DNA of 30,373 nt from Thermoguttaceae bacterium (GTDB lineage: Bacteria; Planctomycetota; Planctomycetia; Pirellulales; Thermoguttaceae), in the NCBI GenBank assembly GCA_017454585.1, contig JAFTCU010000211.1, forward strand, positions 1 to 30,373, written 5' to 3'. Shown piece after piece: positions 15,954 through 24,224 of the stretch (positions within the stretch are counted from its first letter, which is position 1; each line of letters starts with the position of its first letter). The translations under genes and the position numbers were made by a program. The notes under the pieces were generated by a model, which was not told the DNA's origin, ran no database searches, and worked only from the letters and a program-made list of their open reading frames with translations.

Positions 15954-15988
15954 TAAAACCTTCTTGTCCGCACTTTAGTATAACACAG

Positions 15989-16087
15989 AATTATGGGGAC
16001 GACGCTTCTGGCGTCGTCTCCAATTCATAATTCTAAATTCTTAATTCATAATTAAAAGACGACGCTGGAAGCGTCGTCCCCGTAATT
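15989..16087. repeat. Compound palindromic repeat (REP/MITE-like), possible terminator
   Basis: Outer arms AATTATGGGGACGACG and its near complement CGTCGTCCCCGTAATT bound the element. Each arm contains its own hairpin, GACGACGC/GCGTCGTC (15998-16005 with 16011-16018; 16058-16065 with 16071-16078). The centre has AATTCATAATT twice. It sits between the GYF/TM2 gene (plus) and the BASS gene (minus) and overlaps the last bases of the latter, so it may end transcription from both sides. Confidence 0.75.
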
Positions 16088-17102
16088 ATTCCACCCCCCA
16101 GCGGTCCATCAGAACGCGGAAGATTTGCACGAGCACGATCCCCGTGAACATGCAGCCGAACGTGAACATCGCGCAGCACATCGCGACCTGTGGCTGGGTT
16201 CCGAAGTAGATCCCGGCGAGCATCACACCGAGACCGGCGTTCTGCATGCCAATTTCGATCATCAGCGCGCAGGCCTTCTTAATATCCAGCCGGAGAATAT
16301 ACTTCCCACCGATCCAGCCGGCCAAAAAACCGCCGAAATTCAGGAGGATCAGCGGCGCGATCATATTCACGGGAAATTTCCCGCCGCGGTTTGCCGCCAC
16401 GACGCTGGCGATGATTATAATGATGACAATATTGGCCACGATTTCACCGAATAACTGGGAAAACGCGTGCCACGCCTTCGACACACGCGCGAGTGAAAAA
16501 CCGATCCCGACCGGCAGCACCACCGTCAGGAGGAGGGTCTTCGCCATATCGATCACCACTTGGGTGTTGAAGTAGCTCTGGTTCACCGCGTCGGTGCAGC
16601 CAAAATACGGGCCGAGGACCGAAATCGCCAGGTAAAGCGTTACAGGAACGACCGCCGGCGAAAGAAGCGTCGCGGAAGTGGTCAGGCCGACTGAGTAGCT
16701 TACATTTCCGCGGGCGATCATCACCAGCATATTGGAAGCCATCGCGCCAGGCACGCAGCCAACGAGCATGATCCCAATAAAATACGGACCAGTCAGGCCG
16801 AAAATACAGGCGCTGATAAACGCGAGCAACGGCATCGTGATGTACTGGACGGCCGTCCCGCTGACGATCTGCGTCCAGTTTTTCGCCACCGCCCGAAGTT
16901 CATCCACGGGAAGCAGCGAGCCAATCATGAGCATCGTGACCGAGATGTAAATCTCCGCCGCACTGATCTTGAACCAGTGGCAATCGATCGGCGGCAGAAC
17001 GAATGGGTCGAAACCCAACCCGAGCCGCGGCCAATAATACGCCAGAATACACGTGAGCGTAAGCCAAATGAGGAGGTACTTCGTCAGGATTTTCTTGAAC
17101 AT
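16086..17102 (-). CDS. BASS-family (bile acid:Na+ symporter) transporter
   Basis: The 338-residue membrane protein has about nine to ten hydrophobic helices. The family signatures are present: GCVPGAMASNMLVMIARG followed by NVSYSVGLTTSATLLSPAVV, and EIGMQNAGLGVMLA near the C-terminus. In BASS proteins these crossover motifs form the sodium and substrate sites. Substrates range from bile acids to pyruvate and pantoate, and the substrate here cannot be told. The ATG at 17102 (MFKKILTKYLL) is chosen because it starts at the first helix and has GGAG 11 bases upstream; a longer frame to 17174 would overlap the preceding gene. It is the last gene of the minus-strand run, 25 bases after the CBM9-like gene. 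Confidence 0.88.
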   Translation of the reverse strand: MFKKILTKYLLIWLTLTCILAYYWPRLGLGFDPFVLPPIDCHWFKISAAEIYISVTMLMIGSLLPVDELRAVAKNWTQIVSGTAVQYITMPLLAFISACIFGLTGPYFIGIMLVGCVPGAMASNMLVMIARGNVSYSVGLTTSATLLSPAVVPVTLYLAISVLGPYFGCTDAVNQSYFNTQVVIDMAKTLLLTVVLPVGIGFSLARVSKAWHAFSQLFGEIVANIVIIIIIASVVAANRGGKFPVNMIAPLILLNFGGFLAGWIGGKYILRLDIKKACALMIEIGMQNAGLGVMLAGIYFGTQPQVAMCCAMFTFGCMFTGIVLVQIFRVLMDRWGVE

Positions 17103-17127
17103 AAGATTTATACTCCAGATACGATGA

Positions 17128-17679
17128 TCATCCAATAATTGTAAACCACTCTTCCGGACTGTGGAACGTTCCATTTGCGAACAGGGAGATCGTACTCATC
17201 TCGGGCGTGTCACCCCACTGTTTGTTGTAGTTGTAGCGCGAAATCGTGAAGCGGCTCCCGATGAGTTTTGCGTTTCCAAGCGCCGCCAGCGGGATCTCCA
17301 TGCGACCGGTCCATTGCCCGTCCTTAATGTCCACTGAGTACTTGAAGCCCGACTCGAAGAATTTGTCCTCGAACGGGGTCGTTCTTAAAAGTTCCACGCG
17401 CGGAATGTGGAGCTGCAGCGTCTTCAGATTCGGAGTGACGTGCAGTTCGTAGTAGTCTAACCGGCCTTTGGGCTGGAAGAAAAACTCAAGAGCGTCGCCC
17501 GTTTTCCAGGTCTCTTCATTGTGTTTCTCCGCCCGGTTGAATATATCGGAATCCGTCATGACGGCCGTGACGAAAAGCGTCTCACCATCACTTTTCAGGA
17601 CCGCGATGCCCGGCTCGCGCGCCGGTTCACCATTCATCAAATGGAAAGGAAGGGCTTGACCAAGTTGATATTCCAGCAT
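17128..17679 (-). CDS. Stand-alone CBM9-like (DOMON-fold) domain protein
   Basis: The 183-residue protein is one carbohydrate-binding module family 9-like domain from end to end. Typical blocks are LFVTAVMTDSDIFN, WKTGDALEFFFQPKG, YYELHVTPN, WTGRMEIPLAALG and FTISRYNY. Such domains bind sugar chain ends or act as cytochrome-like sensors, and are nearly always exported. Here no signal peptide is visible: the protein starts MLEYQLGQALPFHL with GAGGA upstream, which fixes the start. It follows the glycosyltransferase after 12 bases and precedes the BASS gene by 25, so co-expression is likely. Function is unknown; a cytoplasmic sugar-binding role is inference. Confidence 0.8.
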   Translation of the reverse strand: MLEYQLGQALPFHLMNGEPAREPGIAVLKSDGETLFVTAVMTDSDIFNRAEKHNEETWKTGDALEFFFQPKGRLDYYELHVTPNLKTLQLHIPRVELLRTTPFEDKFFESGFKYSVDIKDGQWTGRMEIPLAALGNAKLIGSRFTISRYNYNKQWGDTPEMSTISLFANGTFHSPEEWFTIIG

Positions 17680-17691
17680 TTTATTGTTTCC

Positions 17692-18882
17692 TCAAATAAA
17701 TTTTCTTAACTTTTCCCGAAATGCGGTCTGATTGAAAATTTCAGCGTTTTTCGTCGCCCCAGTCTTCAAGAAAGGTAAAATACTCTTTTCGATCAGGATC
17801 GCAGTCGTCATATCTACCAGTTCACGAAACGTGCTCCAGAGGAATCCATTCATTCCGTGCTGGACCACTTCCGCAGCGCTTCCGATGTGGAAAATCATAG
17901 GAATGGTTCCAGCAGCCTGGGCCTCCAAAGCTGTTATTACAAAAGGTTCCAGTTGGTCGGGAACATTATTTTCGTTCAATTCGTAACCTTGCGCCGACCA
18001 GTAGAAAGTGGCTTTTGAAATCGTATTTTTAAGCGTTTGCTCGTCCGCATCAGTCAGGATTTCCACAGGATAGCCGAATGCTTTTTTACGCAGTTTTTCC
18101 AAAAAAGCCTCATCTTCAGGCAATCCTGAACAGTTTCCAATCAGACAAAGACGCCAAACAGGATCCAGGTCGTAACGAACGATCATTTTATCCCAAAATT
18201 CCTGGAACGCGCTGATAATAACGTCTTGCCTCTTTGCATTTTTAGCCGAAAAATCACCAATCGAAACGATTAATGGTTCTTTTTCTTCGATGAACTGAAA
18301 ATCCTCACGCGGAATCGGATAAAGCACCTGTGGCATTAACTGCCAGCGATTCCAACACCATTGACGCACAAACAGAGAGGGGCAAATAATCGTCTGGTAG
18401 GATGCGAACAGGGCGCGCCACGCCAAATAATGGTATTTATTGAGCCACCATCGTGAAAAAAAACCTTTACTTTCCCACTCCTGCGTATTATGGCCGTAGT
18501 ATTCCTCAAAAGTGAAATGAGGAAAGGAAGTCAAAAAAAGACTTCGCCGGGCGTGAGAAAAAAAGGGAGGCACATTGCCAGTAGCCACAAACAAATCATA
18601 AGGCTCGCTGTATTCCCGGCAAAAATCTGACTCCTGCTTAAGCGTCCTTTTGTTTTGGAGGTCCGCATGGTTAGGCCATTCTGGGCCAGGAACACACCGA
18701 AACGAAATTCGGGAAAAATCTATTCCTAAAGATTCCCCATAGATTTGCGGATCCAGTTCTGAATTATGATGAATGATTTCCACCTCATCATCCTCTGAAA
18801 GGATCTGCGCGATGGAATTTACCCAACGTTCCGGCCAGCCTGTTTTTCCAAAGTCTTTTTGATAAAACCCGATTTTTTTCAT
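17692..18882 (-). CDS. Glycosyltransferase, GT4-like
   Basis: The 396-residue protein has the two-Rossmann (GT-B) build of group 1 glycosyltransferases. The N-terminal half binds the acceptor (KIGFYQKDFGKTGWPERWVN; a FPHFTFEEYYGHN stretch). The C-terminal half binds the nucleotide sugar (EPLIVSIGDFSAKNAKRQD, then the WRLCLIGNCSG strand, and PFVITALEAQAAGTIPMIF with the family's acidic E-x7-E-like patch, then GMNGFLW). It resembles Alg11-type mannosyltransferases in layout. No signal or membrane segment is evident. It lies 12 bases after the rmlC-like gene, so transfer of a dTDP-6-deoxyhexose or of another sugar to a surface glycan is a fair inference; donor and acceptor are unknown. Confidence 0.82.
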   Translation of the reverse strand: MKKIGFYQKDFGKTGWPERWVNSIAQILSEDDEVEIIHHNSELDPQIYGESLGIDFSRISFRCVPGPEWPNHADLQNKRTLKQESDFCREYSEPYDLFVATGNVPPFFSHARRSLFLTSFPHFTFEEYYGHNTQEWESKGFFSRWWLNKYHYLAWRALFASYQTIICPSLFVRQWCWNRWQLMPQVLYPIPREDFQFIEEKEPLIVSIGDFSAKNAKRQDVIISAFQEFWDKMIVRYDLDPVWRLCLIGNCSGLPEDEAFLEKLRKKAFGYPVEILTDADEQTLKNTISKATFYWSAQGYELNENNVPDQLEPFVITALEAQAAGTIPMIFHIGSAAEVVQHGMNGFLWSTFRELVDMTTAILIEKSILPFLKTGATKNAEIFNQTAFREKLRKFI

Positions 18883-18894
18883 GCCAATCCCTAA

Positions 18895-19365
18895 TCAGTC
18901 AAGCTGGTACACGCTGTTCACTTCATCTTCGTGGCGGATTTCATCAACCGGCTCTTTCTTTCCCCAACCGGCATAAAGTTTATCTGGAAGATTGATGCAC
19001 CAGCCCGGCGTTTCACTGATGCAGCGGTAAGCGTGTACCACTCCCGGAGGAACGATGGCACGAACAGGATTATCCACACCAACTTCTGCAGTCATTTTCA
19101 CGCCAAACGTTGGAGAATCTTTGCGGGCGTCCCAGAGGTAAAGACGGAACATTCCAGGCCCGAGAAACACAAAAATATCAGTCTGTTCACGATGTTCATG
19201 CGGACCGCGAGCCACCCCTGGAAGGGTCTCACTCACATAAGACATTGCGGGGCGAACTCCTTCCGGAAGTTCATCGTCACGGTATATTTCGGAAAGCCAA
19301 CCTCTGTGATCAGTATATTTCTTCAACGGGGTAATGGAAACCCCAAAGATTGTGGATTCGTTCAT
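18895..19365 (-). CDS. RmlC-like dTDP-4-keto-6-deoxyhexose 3,5-epimerase family protein
   Basis: The 156-residue cupin is shorter than classical RmlC (about 180). DHRGWLSEIYRDDELPEG near the start, GVARGPHEHREQTDIFVFLG, SPTFGVKMTAEVG, and VPPGVVHAYRCISETPGWCINLPDKLY mark the family. The RGPHEH block places a His where RmlC has its catalytic base (RGLHYQ). PDKLYAGWG matches the Tyr-containing late segment. The ATG at 19365 is chosen because the family's N-terminal strand starts there, though it lacks a clear ribosome binding site. An in-frame GTG at 19404 overlapping the rmlA stop is the alternative. Its place right after rmlB and rmlA supports work on the same dTDP-4-keto sugar. Because no rmlD is nearby, the end product may not be rhamnose. 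Confidence 0.78.
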   Translation of the reverse strand: MNESTIFGVSITPLKKYTDHRGWLSEIYRDDELPEGVRPAMSYVSETLPGVARGPHEHREQTDIFVFLGPGMFRLYLWDARKDSPTFGVKMTAEVGVDNPVRAIVPPGVVHAYRCISETPGWCINLPDKLYAGWGKKEPVDEIRHEDEVNSVYQLD

Positions 19366-19394
19366 GATTGTGATGTTATGAAATGTGGAAAACT

Positions 19395-20270
19395 TCAGCG
19401 CCACTCAAGCACACGTTTCATGTAGGCGCAGTATTCGTTGTTCGATGCGTTAGCCAGTTTCGTAAATTCTTCGATGGAAATAAACCCTCGATCCAACGCG
19501 ATCTCTTCAAGGCACGCAACCTTGAGGCCCTGACGATGGTCAATCGTCTCCATGAAATTGGAAGCCTGTAAAAGCGACTCGGGCGTTCCCGTGTCAAGCC
19601 ACGCAAAGCCGCGACTGAATAAACGAACGTTCAGCTCGCCGCGTTCGAGGTACACGCGATTTACATCGGTAATTTCCAGCTCGCCGCGCGGTGAAGGTTT
19701 GAGATTTTGTGCAATGTCAAGCACAGAATTATCGTAAAAATACAAACCAGTCACGGCAAAATTGGAACGCGGATTTTTCGGCTTTTCTTCAATGTGCAAA
19801 GCCTTGCCCTGCTCGTCGAAATCAACCACACCGTACCGCTGCGGGTCACGAACCTGGTAGGCAAAGACCGTTGCGCCCTTTTCCTGACGCGCAGCCTGAG
19901 CGAGCATATTCTGAAAGCCCTGCCCGTAAAATATATTATCCCCCAAAATGAGGGAAACAGAGTCGTTTCCTACAAAATCCCGCCCTAGGATAAACGCCTG
20001 CGCAAGCCCTTCAGGCCGGGGTTGAACGACGTACGAAAGGTTGATCCCCCATTGCGATCCGTCCCGCAGAAGACGCTGAAACGCGGGCTGGTCCTCCGGC
20101 GTTGTAATGACCAGAATGTCACGGATCCCGGCCAGCATCAAAACGGAAAGCGGGTAGTAAACCATCGGTTTGTCGTACACGGGGAGAAGCTGCTTGCTGA
20201 CGGCCTGCGTCATGGGATGAAGCCGGGTCCCCGCTCCGCCCGCGAGAATGATTCCTTTAGTCGTACTCAT
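19395..20270 (-). CDS. rmlA: Glucose-1-phosphate thymidylyltransferase
   Basis: This enzyme makes dTDP-glucose from glucose 1-phosphate and dTTP. The 291-residue length is standard. The nucleotide-binding signature is at residues 6-34 ([16 protein letters not shown], then [12 protein letters not shown]). The sugar-binding parts include [11 protein letters not shown], the [17 protein letters not shown] segment and [14 protein letters not shown]. The ATG at 20270 is preceded by AAGGAG at an eight-base gap; a longer frame upstream would overlap rmlB. The gap to rmlB is 16 bases, so the two are very probably one transcript. Confidence 0.96.
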   Translation of the reverse strand: MSTTKGIILAGGAGTRLHPMTQAVSKQLLPVYDKPMVYYPLSVLMLAGIRDILVITTPEDQPAFQRLLRDGSQWGINLSYVVQPRPEGLAQAFILGRDFVGNDSVSLILGDNIFYGQGFQNMLAQAARQEKGATVFAYQVRDPQRYGVVDFDEQGKALHIEEKPKNPRSNFAVTGLYFYDNSVLDIAQNLKPSPRGELEITDVNRVYLERGELNVRLFSRGFAWLDTGTPESLLQASNFMETIDHRQGLKVACLEEIALDRGFISIEEFTKLANASNNEYCAYMKRVLEWR

Positions 20271-20286
20271 AATGGGCTCTCCTTTC

Positions 20287-21366
20287 TCAGCCATTCCCAA
20301 GCCGCTGACGTTGGTAGCGTCCCTGCGTGATGGCGTCACACCACGCCTGATTTTCCAGGTACCAGCGGACGGTTTTCTCCATTCCTTCTTCAAACGTCAT
20401 GGCAGGACTCCAGCCCAGTTCGGTCTGAACCTTGGAAATGTCCATCGCATAGCGGCGGTCGTGGCCCGGGCGGTCTTTTACGTACGTGATCAGACTTTCG
20501 CACGGGCTTTGCGGAACCTTCCGTCCATATTCCGGAGCCAGACGGTCCACCAGGGAACAGATCGTTTTCACGATGTGAATGTTTGTCGCCTCGCAGTTTC
20601 CGCCCAGATTGTACGATTCGCCAAGAGCGCCTTTTTTCAGGACCGTCCGTATCGCCGCGCAATGATCCTCTACGAAAAGCCAATCACGAACGTTCATTCC
20701 ATCGCCATAAACGGGAAGCGGTTTCCCGTCCAGGCAGTTCAAAATCATCAGCGGGATCAGTTTTTCCGGGAACTGGAACGGGCCGTAATTGTTCGAGCAG
20801 TTCGTCGTTACGACCGGCAGGCCGTACGTGTGGAAGTAGGCGTTCACAAAGAAATCACTCGACGCTTTGCTGGCCGAGTACGGGGAGCGCGGGTCATACG
20901 GCGTCGTTTCGTGGAATTTGCCCGTTTCACCGAGCGAGCCGTAAACCTCGTCAGTCGAAACGTGCAGGAAACGGAACTCTTTCTGCGCTTCCGGGTTCAG
21001 TTCCTTCCAGTATTTGCGGCATTCTTCCAGCAGCACGAAGGTCCCCAGAACGTTCGTCTGCACAAAGACCGCAGGGCCGTCGATTGAGCGGTCAACGTGA
21101 GACTCCGCCGCGAAATGAACGACTTTTTCCACATCGTATCGCCGAAGGATTTCCGCCACACACACCGAGTCACAAATATCGCCCTGAACGAACGTGAAGC
21201 GGTCCTTCGTGGCTGGATTTTGGGTTAAAGGAGCAAGTGAGTCGTAATTCCCGGCATACGTCAGTTTGTCGAGGACAACCACGTCGAGAGTTTCCTCAGC
21301 AAGCCACTGGTGAACAAAATTAGAACCGATAAAACCGGCGCCGCCAGTAATCAAAATGGAAGGCAT
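20287..21366 (-). CDS. rmlB: dTDP-glucose 4,6-dehydratase
   Basis: This enzyme converts dTDP-glucose to dTDP-4-keto-6-deoxyglucose with bound NAD. The 359-residue protein is an extended short-chain dehydrogenase. It has [10 protein letters not shown] near residue 7, [15 protein letters not shown], the [11 protein letters not shown] catalytic strand, the YSASKASSD motif with catalytic Tyr and Lys, and [17 protein letters not shown] with the substrate contacts. The ATG at 21366 follows AGGAG at a good distance; frames to 21408 are longer without support. It comes 38 bases after the dciA-like gene and 16 before rmlA. Confidence 0.96.
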   Translation of the reverse strand: MPSILITGGAGFIGSNFVHQWLAEETLDVVVLDKLTYAGNYDSLAPLTQNPATKDRFTFVQGDICDSVCVAEILRRYDVEKVVHFAAESHVDRSIDGPAVFVQTNVLGTFVLLEECRKYWKELNPEAQKEFRFLHVSTDEVYGSLGETGKFHETTPYDPRSPYSASKASSDFFVNAYFHTYGLPVVTTNCSNNYGPFQFPEKLIPLMILNCLDGKPLPVYGDGMNVRDWLFVEDHCAAIRTVLKKGALGESYNLGGNCEATNIHIVKTICSLVDRLAPEYGRKVPQSPCESLITYVKDRPGHDRRYAMDISKVQTELGWSPAMTFEEGMEKTVRWYLENQAWCDAITQGRYQRQRLGNG

Positions 21367-21404
21367 GAAAAAACTCCTGTGAATAAAAAGTGGGGAATGT
21401 CCAA

Positions 21405-21719
21405 TCATTTCCCGGTCCGAAACCGCAAATCAGTCAATTTTGCCTCGGAAAATCTTTCCTGGAACGCAGTGAGAAGCTCTGCCTTTCGGAAAAGGAGTTC
21501 CTGAGCGAAAATGGCATCAGTAACCTTAATTTCCAGTACCCCCCTGCGAATCGCAGCAACTGACGAATGTTCCGCCAATTCGCCTGCCAATTCTTTCCAG
21601 GCAGTCTCAAGCTCGTCTTCCTCCCTTTTTCGGCCAATTCCGAACTGGGAAACCAGACCGCCCAAAATGTCTGTTAGCGAAGAAGGCGCGGCATTGGGGC
21701 TGGAATCCGGCTCAAACAT
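21405..21719 (-). CDS. DciA-like (DUF721) protein
   Basis: The 104-residue protein matches DUF721, the family of DciA, which recruits or loads the replicative helicase DnaB in bacteria that lack DnaC/DnaI. The core pattern is LETAWKELAGELAEHSSV, then RRGVLEIKVTDAIFAQELLF and a final DLRFRTGK. The start chosen is the ATG at 21719: it has GGGAG upstream and overlaps the dnaN stop by 8 bases, typical of translational coupling. A frame from 21755 would overlap dnaN by 44 bases. Pairing with dnaN fits a replication role. Confidence 0.82.
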   Translation of the reverse strand: MFEPDSSPNAAPSSLTDILGGLVSQFGIGRKREEDELETAWKELAGELAEHSSVAAIRRGVLEIKVTDAIFAQELLFRKAELLTAFQERFSEAKLTDLRFRTGK

Positions 21720-22851
21720 CCGAATCTCCCTGAGAAGACGGACGTTTACGATCAAGCTGCATCGGCATCACAAGGTAACTGTAACCATCCTCGGTCTCAA
21801 ACAAAATACCTGAACGGGCATCCACAAAACTCATTTTCACAACACTGTCTCCCGAAAGCGTTTTGAGGAAGTCAGCAAGGAATTTTCCATTGAGTTTCAG
21901 CGTCACGGGTTCATCCTGATATTCAATCGCAAAAGCCAAATCGTCGGCTTCATCCGTTCCAAGTACCGACCAGAACTGCATTTTGCCGTCCCCAATTTCC
22001 ATGACGATACCGGGGTTGGTCGCATCGGTACACACAGACGCACGACGAAGGCAGTGATCGAAGTTTTCAATCGGAAGCTGAATGGTTTTCGGATTACTCA
22101 GCTGTTTGATCCCTCTTCGCCATTCCGGAAAACGGCCCTCCAAAAGCGCGGCATAGTAAAACAGCCCTTCTGTCTGGATCTTGAATGAGTTTTCCAGGAG
22201 AGCAATATAAACGTCATCATCCGGCCGATTCAAAAGTTTATCCAGCTGAAGCAGGGAGTTTTTCGTCGCAATCGCGGTTTTCTGTTCTGGAAATTCTCCC
22301 TGAACTGTAGCTTCAATTGCCTGAACAGCCATACGTCTTCCGTCTGTGGAAACAAAGTGGAGTTTACCATCCTTGTAATCCAACAAAACTCCCCCCAAAG
22401 CATATCGGGTATTATCCGTTTCCGTCGCGAATTGGGTACGTTTAACCGCTTCTTTAAGATAACGGGCTTTCGTTACGATGTAACTGGTTTCGTCAAACGA
22501 TGGTGTCCCGGGAAACTCTTCAGCGTCTTCCGTGGTAAATGAAAAACGACCGTCCCCCGAAATAACCACTTTATTTCCATCGCTTTCAATAGTGAGCAAT
22601 TCCTCACGGGAATCGCGCAACACATCACCGACTTTCGGAGGAAGAATAACACACCCCGGCTCGACGATCTGATCACACTGAAAAGATGTCCGGATCCCTG
22701 ATTCCATATCTGTAGAGTAAAGAACGATTTCGTTGCCTTGCGCTTCCATTTTCACATTGCGCAGAATTGGTTTGGGAGACTGGGTTTTGGTCCCTAAAAA
22801 AGCCAAACCAAACGAAGCGGAAAGAACGGATTGGGTACAAATTGCTTTCAT
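21712..22851 (-). CDS. dnaN: DNA polymerase III beta subunit (sliding clamp)
   Basis: The ring-shaped clamp that holds the replicative polymerase on DNA. At 379 residues it has the usual three-domain length. Recognisable parts are SVLSASFGLAFLGTK in the first domain, VTKARYLKEAVKRTQFATET and ALGGVLLDYKDGKLHFVSTDGRRMA in the second, LLEGRFPEW, and LNGKFLADFLKTLSGDSVVKM with the closing SYLVMPMQLD in the third, part of the partner-binding pocket. AGGAG precedes the ATG. A strong promoter lies at 22897-22924. It is the first of eight closely packed minus-strand genes. Confidence 0.96.
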   Translation of the reverse strand: MKAICTQSVLSASFGLAFLGTKTQSPKPILRNVKMEAQGNEIVLYSTDMESGIRTSFQCDQIVEPGCVILPPKVGDVLRDSREELLTIESDGNKVVISGDGRFSFTTEDAEEFPGTPSFDETSYIVTKARYLKEAVKRTQFATETDNTRYALGGVLLDYKDGKLHFVSTDGRRMAVQAIEATVQGEFPEQKTAIATKNSLLQLDKLLNRPDDDVYIALLENSFKIQTEGLFYYAALLEGRFPEWRRGIKQLSNPKTIQLPIENFDHCLRRASVCTDATNPGIVMEIGDGKMQFWSVLGTDEADDLAFAIEYQDEPVTLKLNGKFLADFLKTLSGDSVVKMSFVDARSGILFETEDGYSYLVMPMQLDRKRPSSQGDSDV

Positions 22852-22896
22852 TGAAAAACTCCTGCTTTTAAATGGAATTAATATTTATACTCCATC

Positions 22897-22924
22897 ATTA
22901 TACCACAAAACCCATCCTTTTCAA
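22897..22924 (-). promoter_or_regulatory. Sigma70-type promoter of dnaN and the genes after it
   Basis: On the minus strand TTGAAA (22919-22924) and TATAAT (22897-22902) with a 16-base spacer, 45 bases before the dnaN ATG. Confidence 0.65.
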
Positions 22925-23123
22925 GTGCTTGCAGGGAAAATGATTTCGAAATTTCTCAAAATATACCCAAATTTACAAAATCAACACCCCCAAAACATTG
23001 TCGATATGTAGAAATTTTTCTAAATAGATTTTTCTCTATCCAAAAATCAGGCCATCCATGCAAAATAATAGTTGCAATTCTGAAATTATTATTTTGTCAG
23101 ACTCTTCCATCAGATATGCAGAT

Positions 23124-23439
23124 ATATCCACACGAGTCTTCAGTCTCAGGCTTGGAATCTGATATTCAATATTTTAAAATTTATAGTAGCATATTCATGT
23201 CGTACAAAATGTTGAATATCTAATATCTACCTGAATGTAAATGGATTAAATGGTAGAGTTTATGAAAAATAATGACCAGATTTTGAACGTTTATATTTTG
23301 TGATTTTTGTGTTATAAAAATGTTTTGGATTTCGTGACTTGTGACGATTCAGAATTTTTGGCGTTGCGTTTGTCGTGAATGCAGAAGGTTTTGCACAATT
23401 AAATCACAGAGGTTTTTCAAAGAAAACATCTTTTCCACA
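23124..23439. other. AT-rich spacer with DnaA-box-like sites (possible origin region)
   Basis: The 639-base spacer 22852-23490 has no gene. It contains ATATCCACA (23124-23132), TTTTGCACA (23389-23397) and TTTTCCACA (23431-23439). The last two fit the relaxed DnaA box TTWTNCACA and stand 42 bases apart; the first has one mismatch to TTATCCACA. All are in the same direction, and the region is very AT-rich and adjoins dnaN. dnaA itself is not in the window. Three sites in an AT-rich stretch could also be chance. Confidence 0.35.
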
Positions 23440-23446
23440 CAAGGAT

Positions 23447-23484
23447 AAAAATTCCCCTTTCCTCGCGATAAGAAGAAAGGGGAA
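23447..23484 (-). terminator. Intrinsic terminator after the C_GCAxxG_C_C gene
   Basis: On the minus strand stem TTCCCCTTT/AAAGGGGAA (complements of 23476-23484 and 23452-23460), 15-base loop, then T5. It begins six bases after the stop codon. Confidence 0.85.
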
Positions 23485-23490
23485 CAAAAC

Positions 23491-24168
23491 TTACTCTTCT
23501 TCATTAATTCCATTCAGAAAATAATCGTTAAGTAATTCTACGGTCTTCGCCATCATGGATGCGCTCAGCCGCATGCAGCGCTCGGAACGGAGTTTTTTGT
23601 GTTCCTCGGATGGGTCCTGAGCGAGCCAGAAACCTTTGCTTTCCTTGCACATCATCGACGGGGAAATCGTTTTGACGAAATTCGGATGCTTGTCATCTTT
23701 GGGAACAAAAACCGGCTGCGGCGAGCTCTGGTAGTACTCCGAAAGTTTCACGATCATTGCGCACAGATCGGCGTAATCCGGAACGAAAAGTCCCATGAAC
23801 ATTCCCGCGCCGTTAAGCGTTCCGCAAAGGGATTCCTGAGCGCCGAAGCCGGTTTTTCCCGCCCGCATCGCGATGATCGGGAACGCTTTCACGGTCTCGG
23901 CCATTTCCGGGCAGACTTCGACGTACGCCTTCAGCCCGCCTTTCAGCACGGCGTATGTGCAGCCCCACGGGTGGTACGAGTCGTATGTCAGCTCCGCTAC
24001 CCGGTCCGGGTCCATTTCCACGTACTTCCAAACGTCCTCGCGTTCCGGTCGGGCGCGGCGTTCCTGAGCTTCCGCTGAGCCTGCTTCCAGAGCGGTAAAC
24101 CCGGCAAAAGCGAGTCCCAGCCCACCGGCCAAAGCGCTGCGGCGATTGATTTTCTGTTCGCTGCTCAT
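23491..24168 (-). CDS. Tat-exported C_GCAxxG_C_C family (putative redox) protein
   Basis: The 225-residue protein starts at the ATG at 24168 (MSSEQKINRRSALAGGLGLA), a Tat signal ending near GSAEAQE. The mature part carries the cysteine pattern of the C_GCAxxG_C_C family: WGCTYAVLKGG, ESLCGTLNGAGMFMGLF, DLCAMIV, then MMCKES and ERCMRLSASMMAKT. The family is predicted to be redox-active and often metal-binding, and Tat-carrying relatives are called split-Soret-like. Folding in the cytoplasm before export fits a cofactor. It follows the CE15 gene by 56 bases and ends at a strong terminator, so the two probably form one unit. Its partner and function are unknown. Confidence 0.78.
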   Translation of the reverse strand: MSSEQKINRRSALAGGLGLAFAGFTALEAGSAEAQERRARPEREDVWKYVEMDPDRVAELTYDSYHPWGCTYAVLKGGLKAYVEVCPEMAETVKAFPIIAMRAGKTGFGAQESLCGTLNGAGMFMGLFVPDYADLCAMIVKLSEYYQSSPQPVFVPKDDKHPNFVKTISPSMMCKESKGFWLAQDPSEEHKKLRSERCMRLSASMMAKTVELLNDYFLNGINEEE

Positions 24169-24224
24169 TTTTTGTTTTGATCCTTTCTGAAAAAATTGCG
24201 AGGGCCTCGCGCATTGCAAAACCC

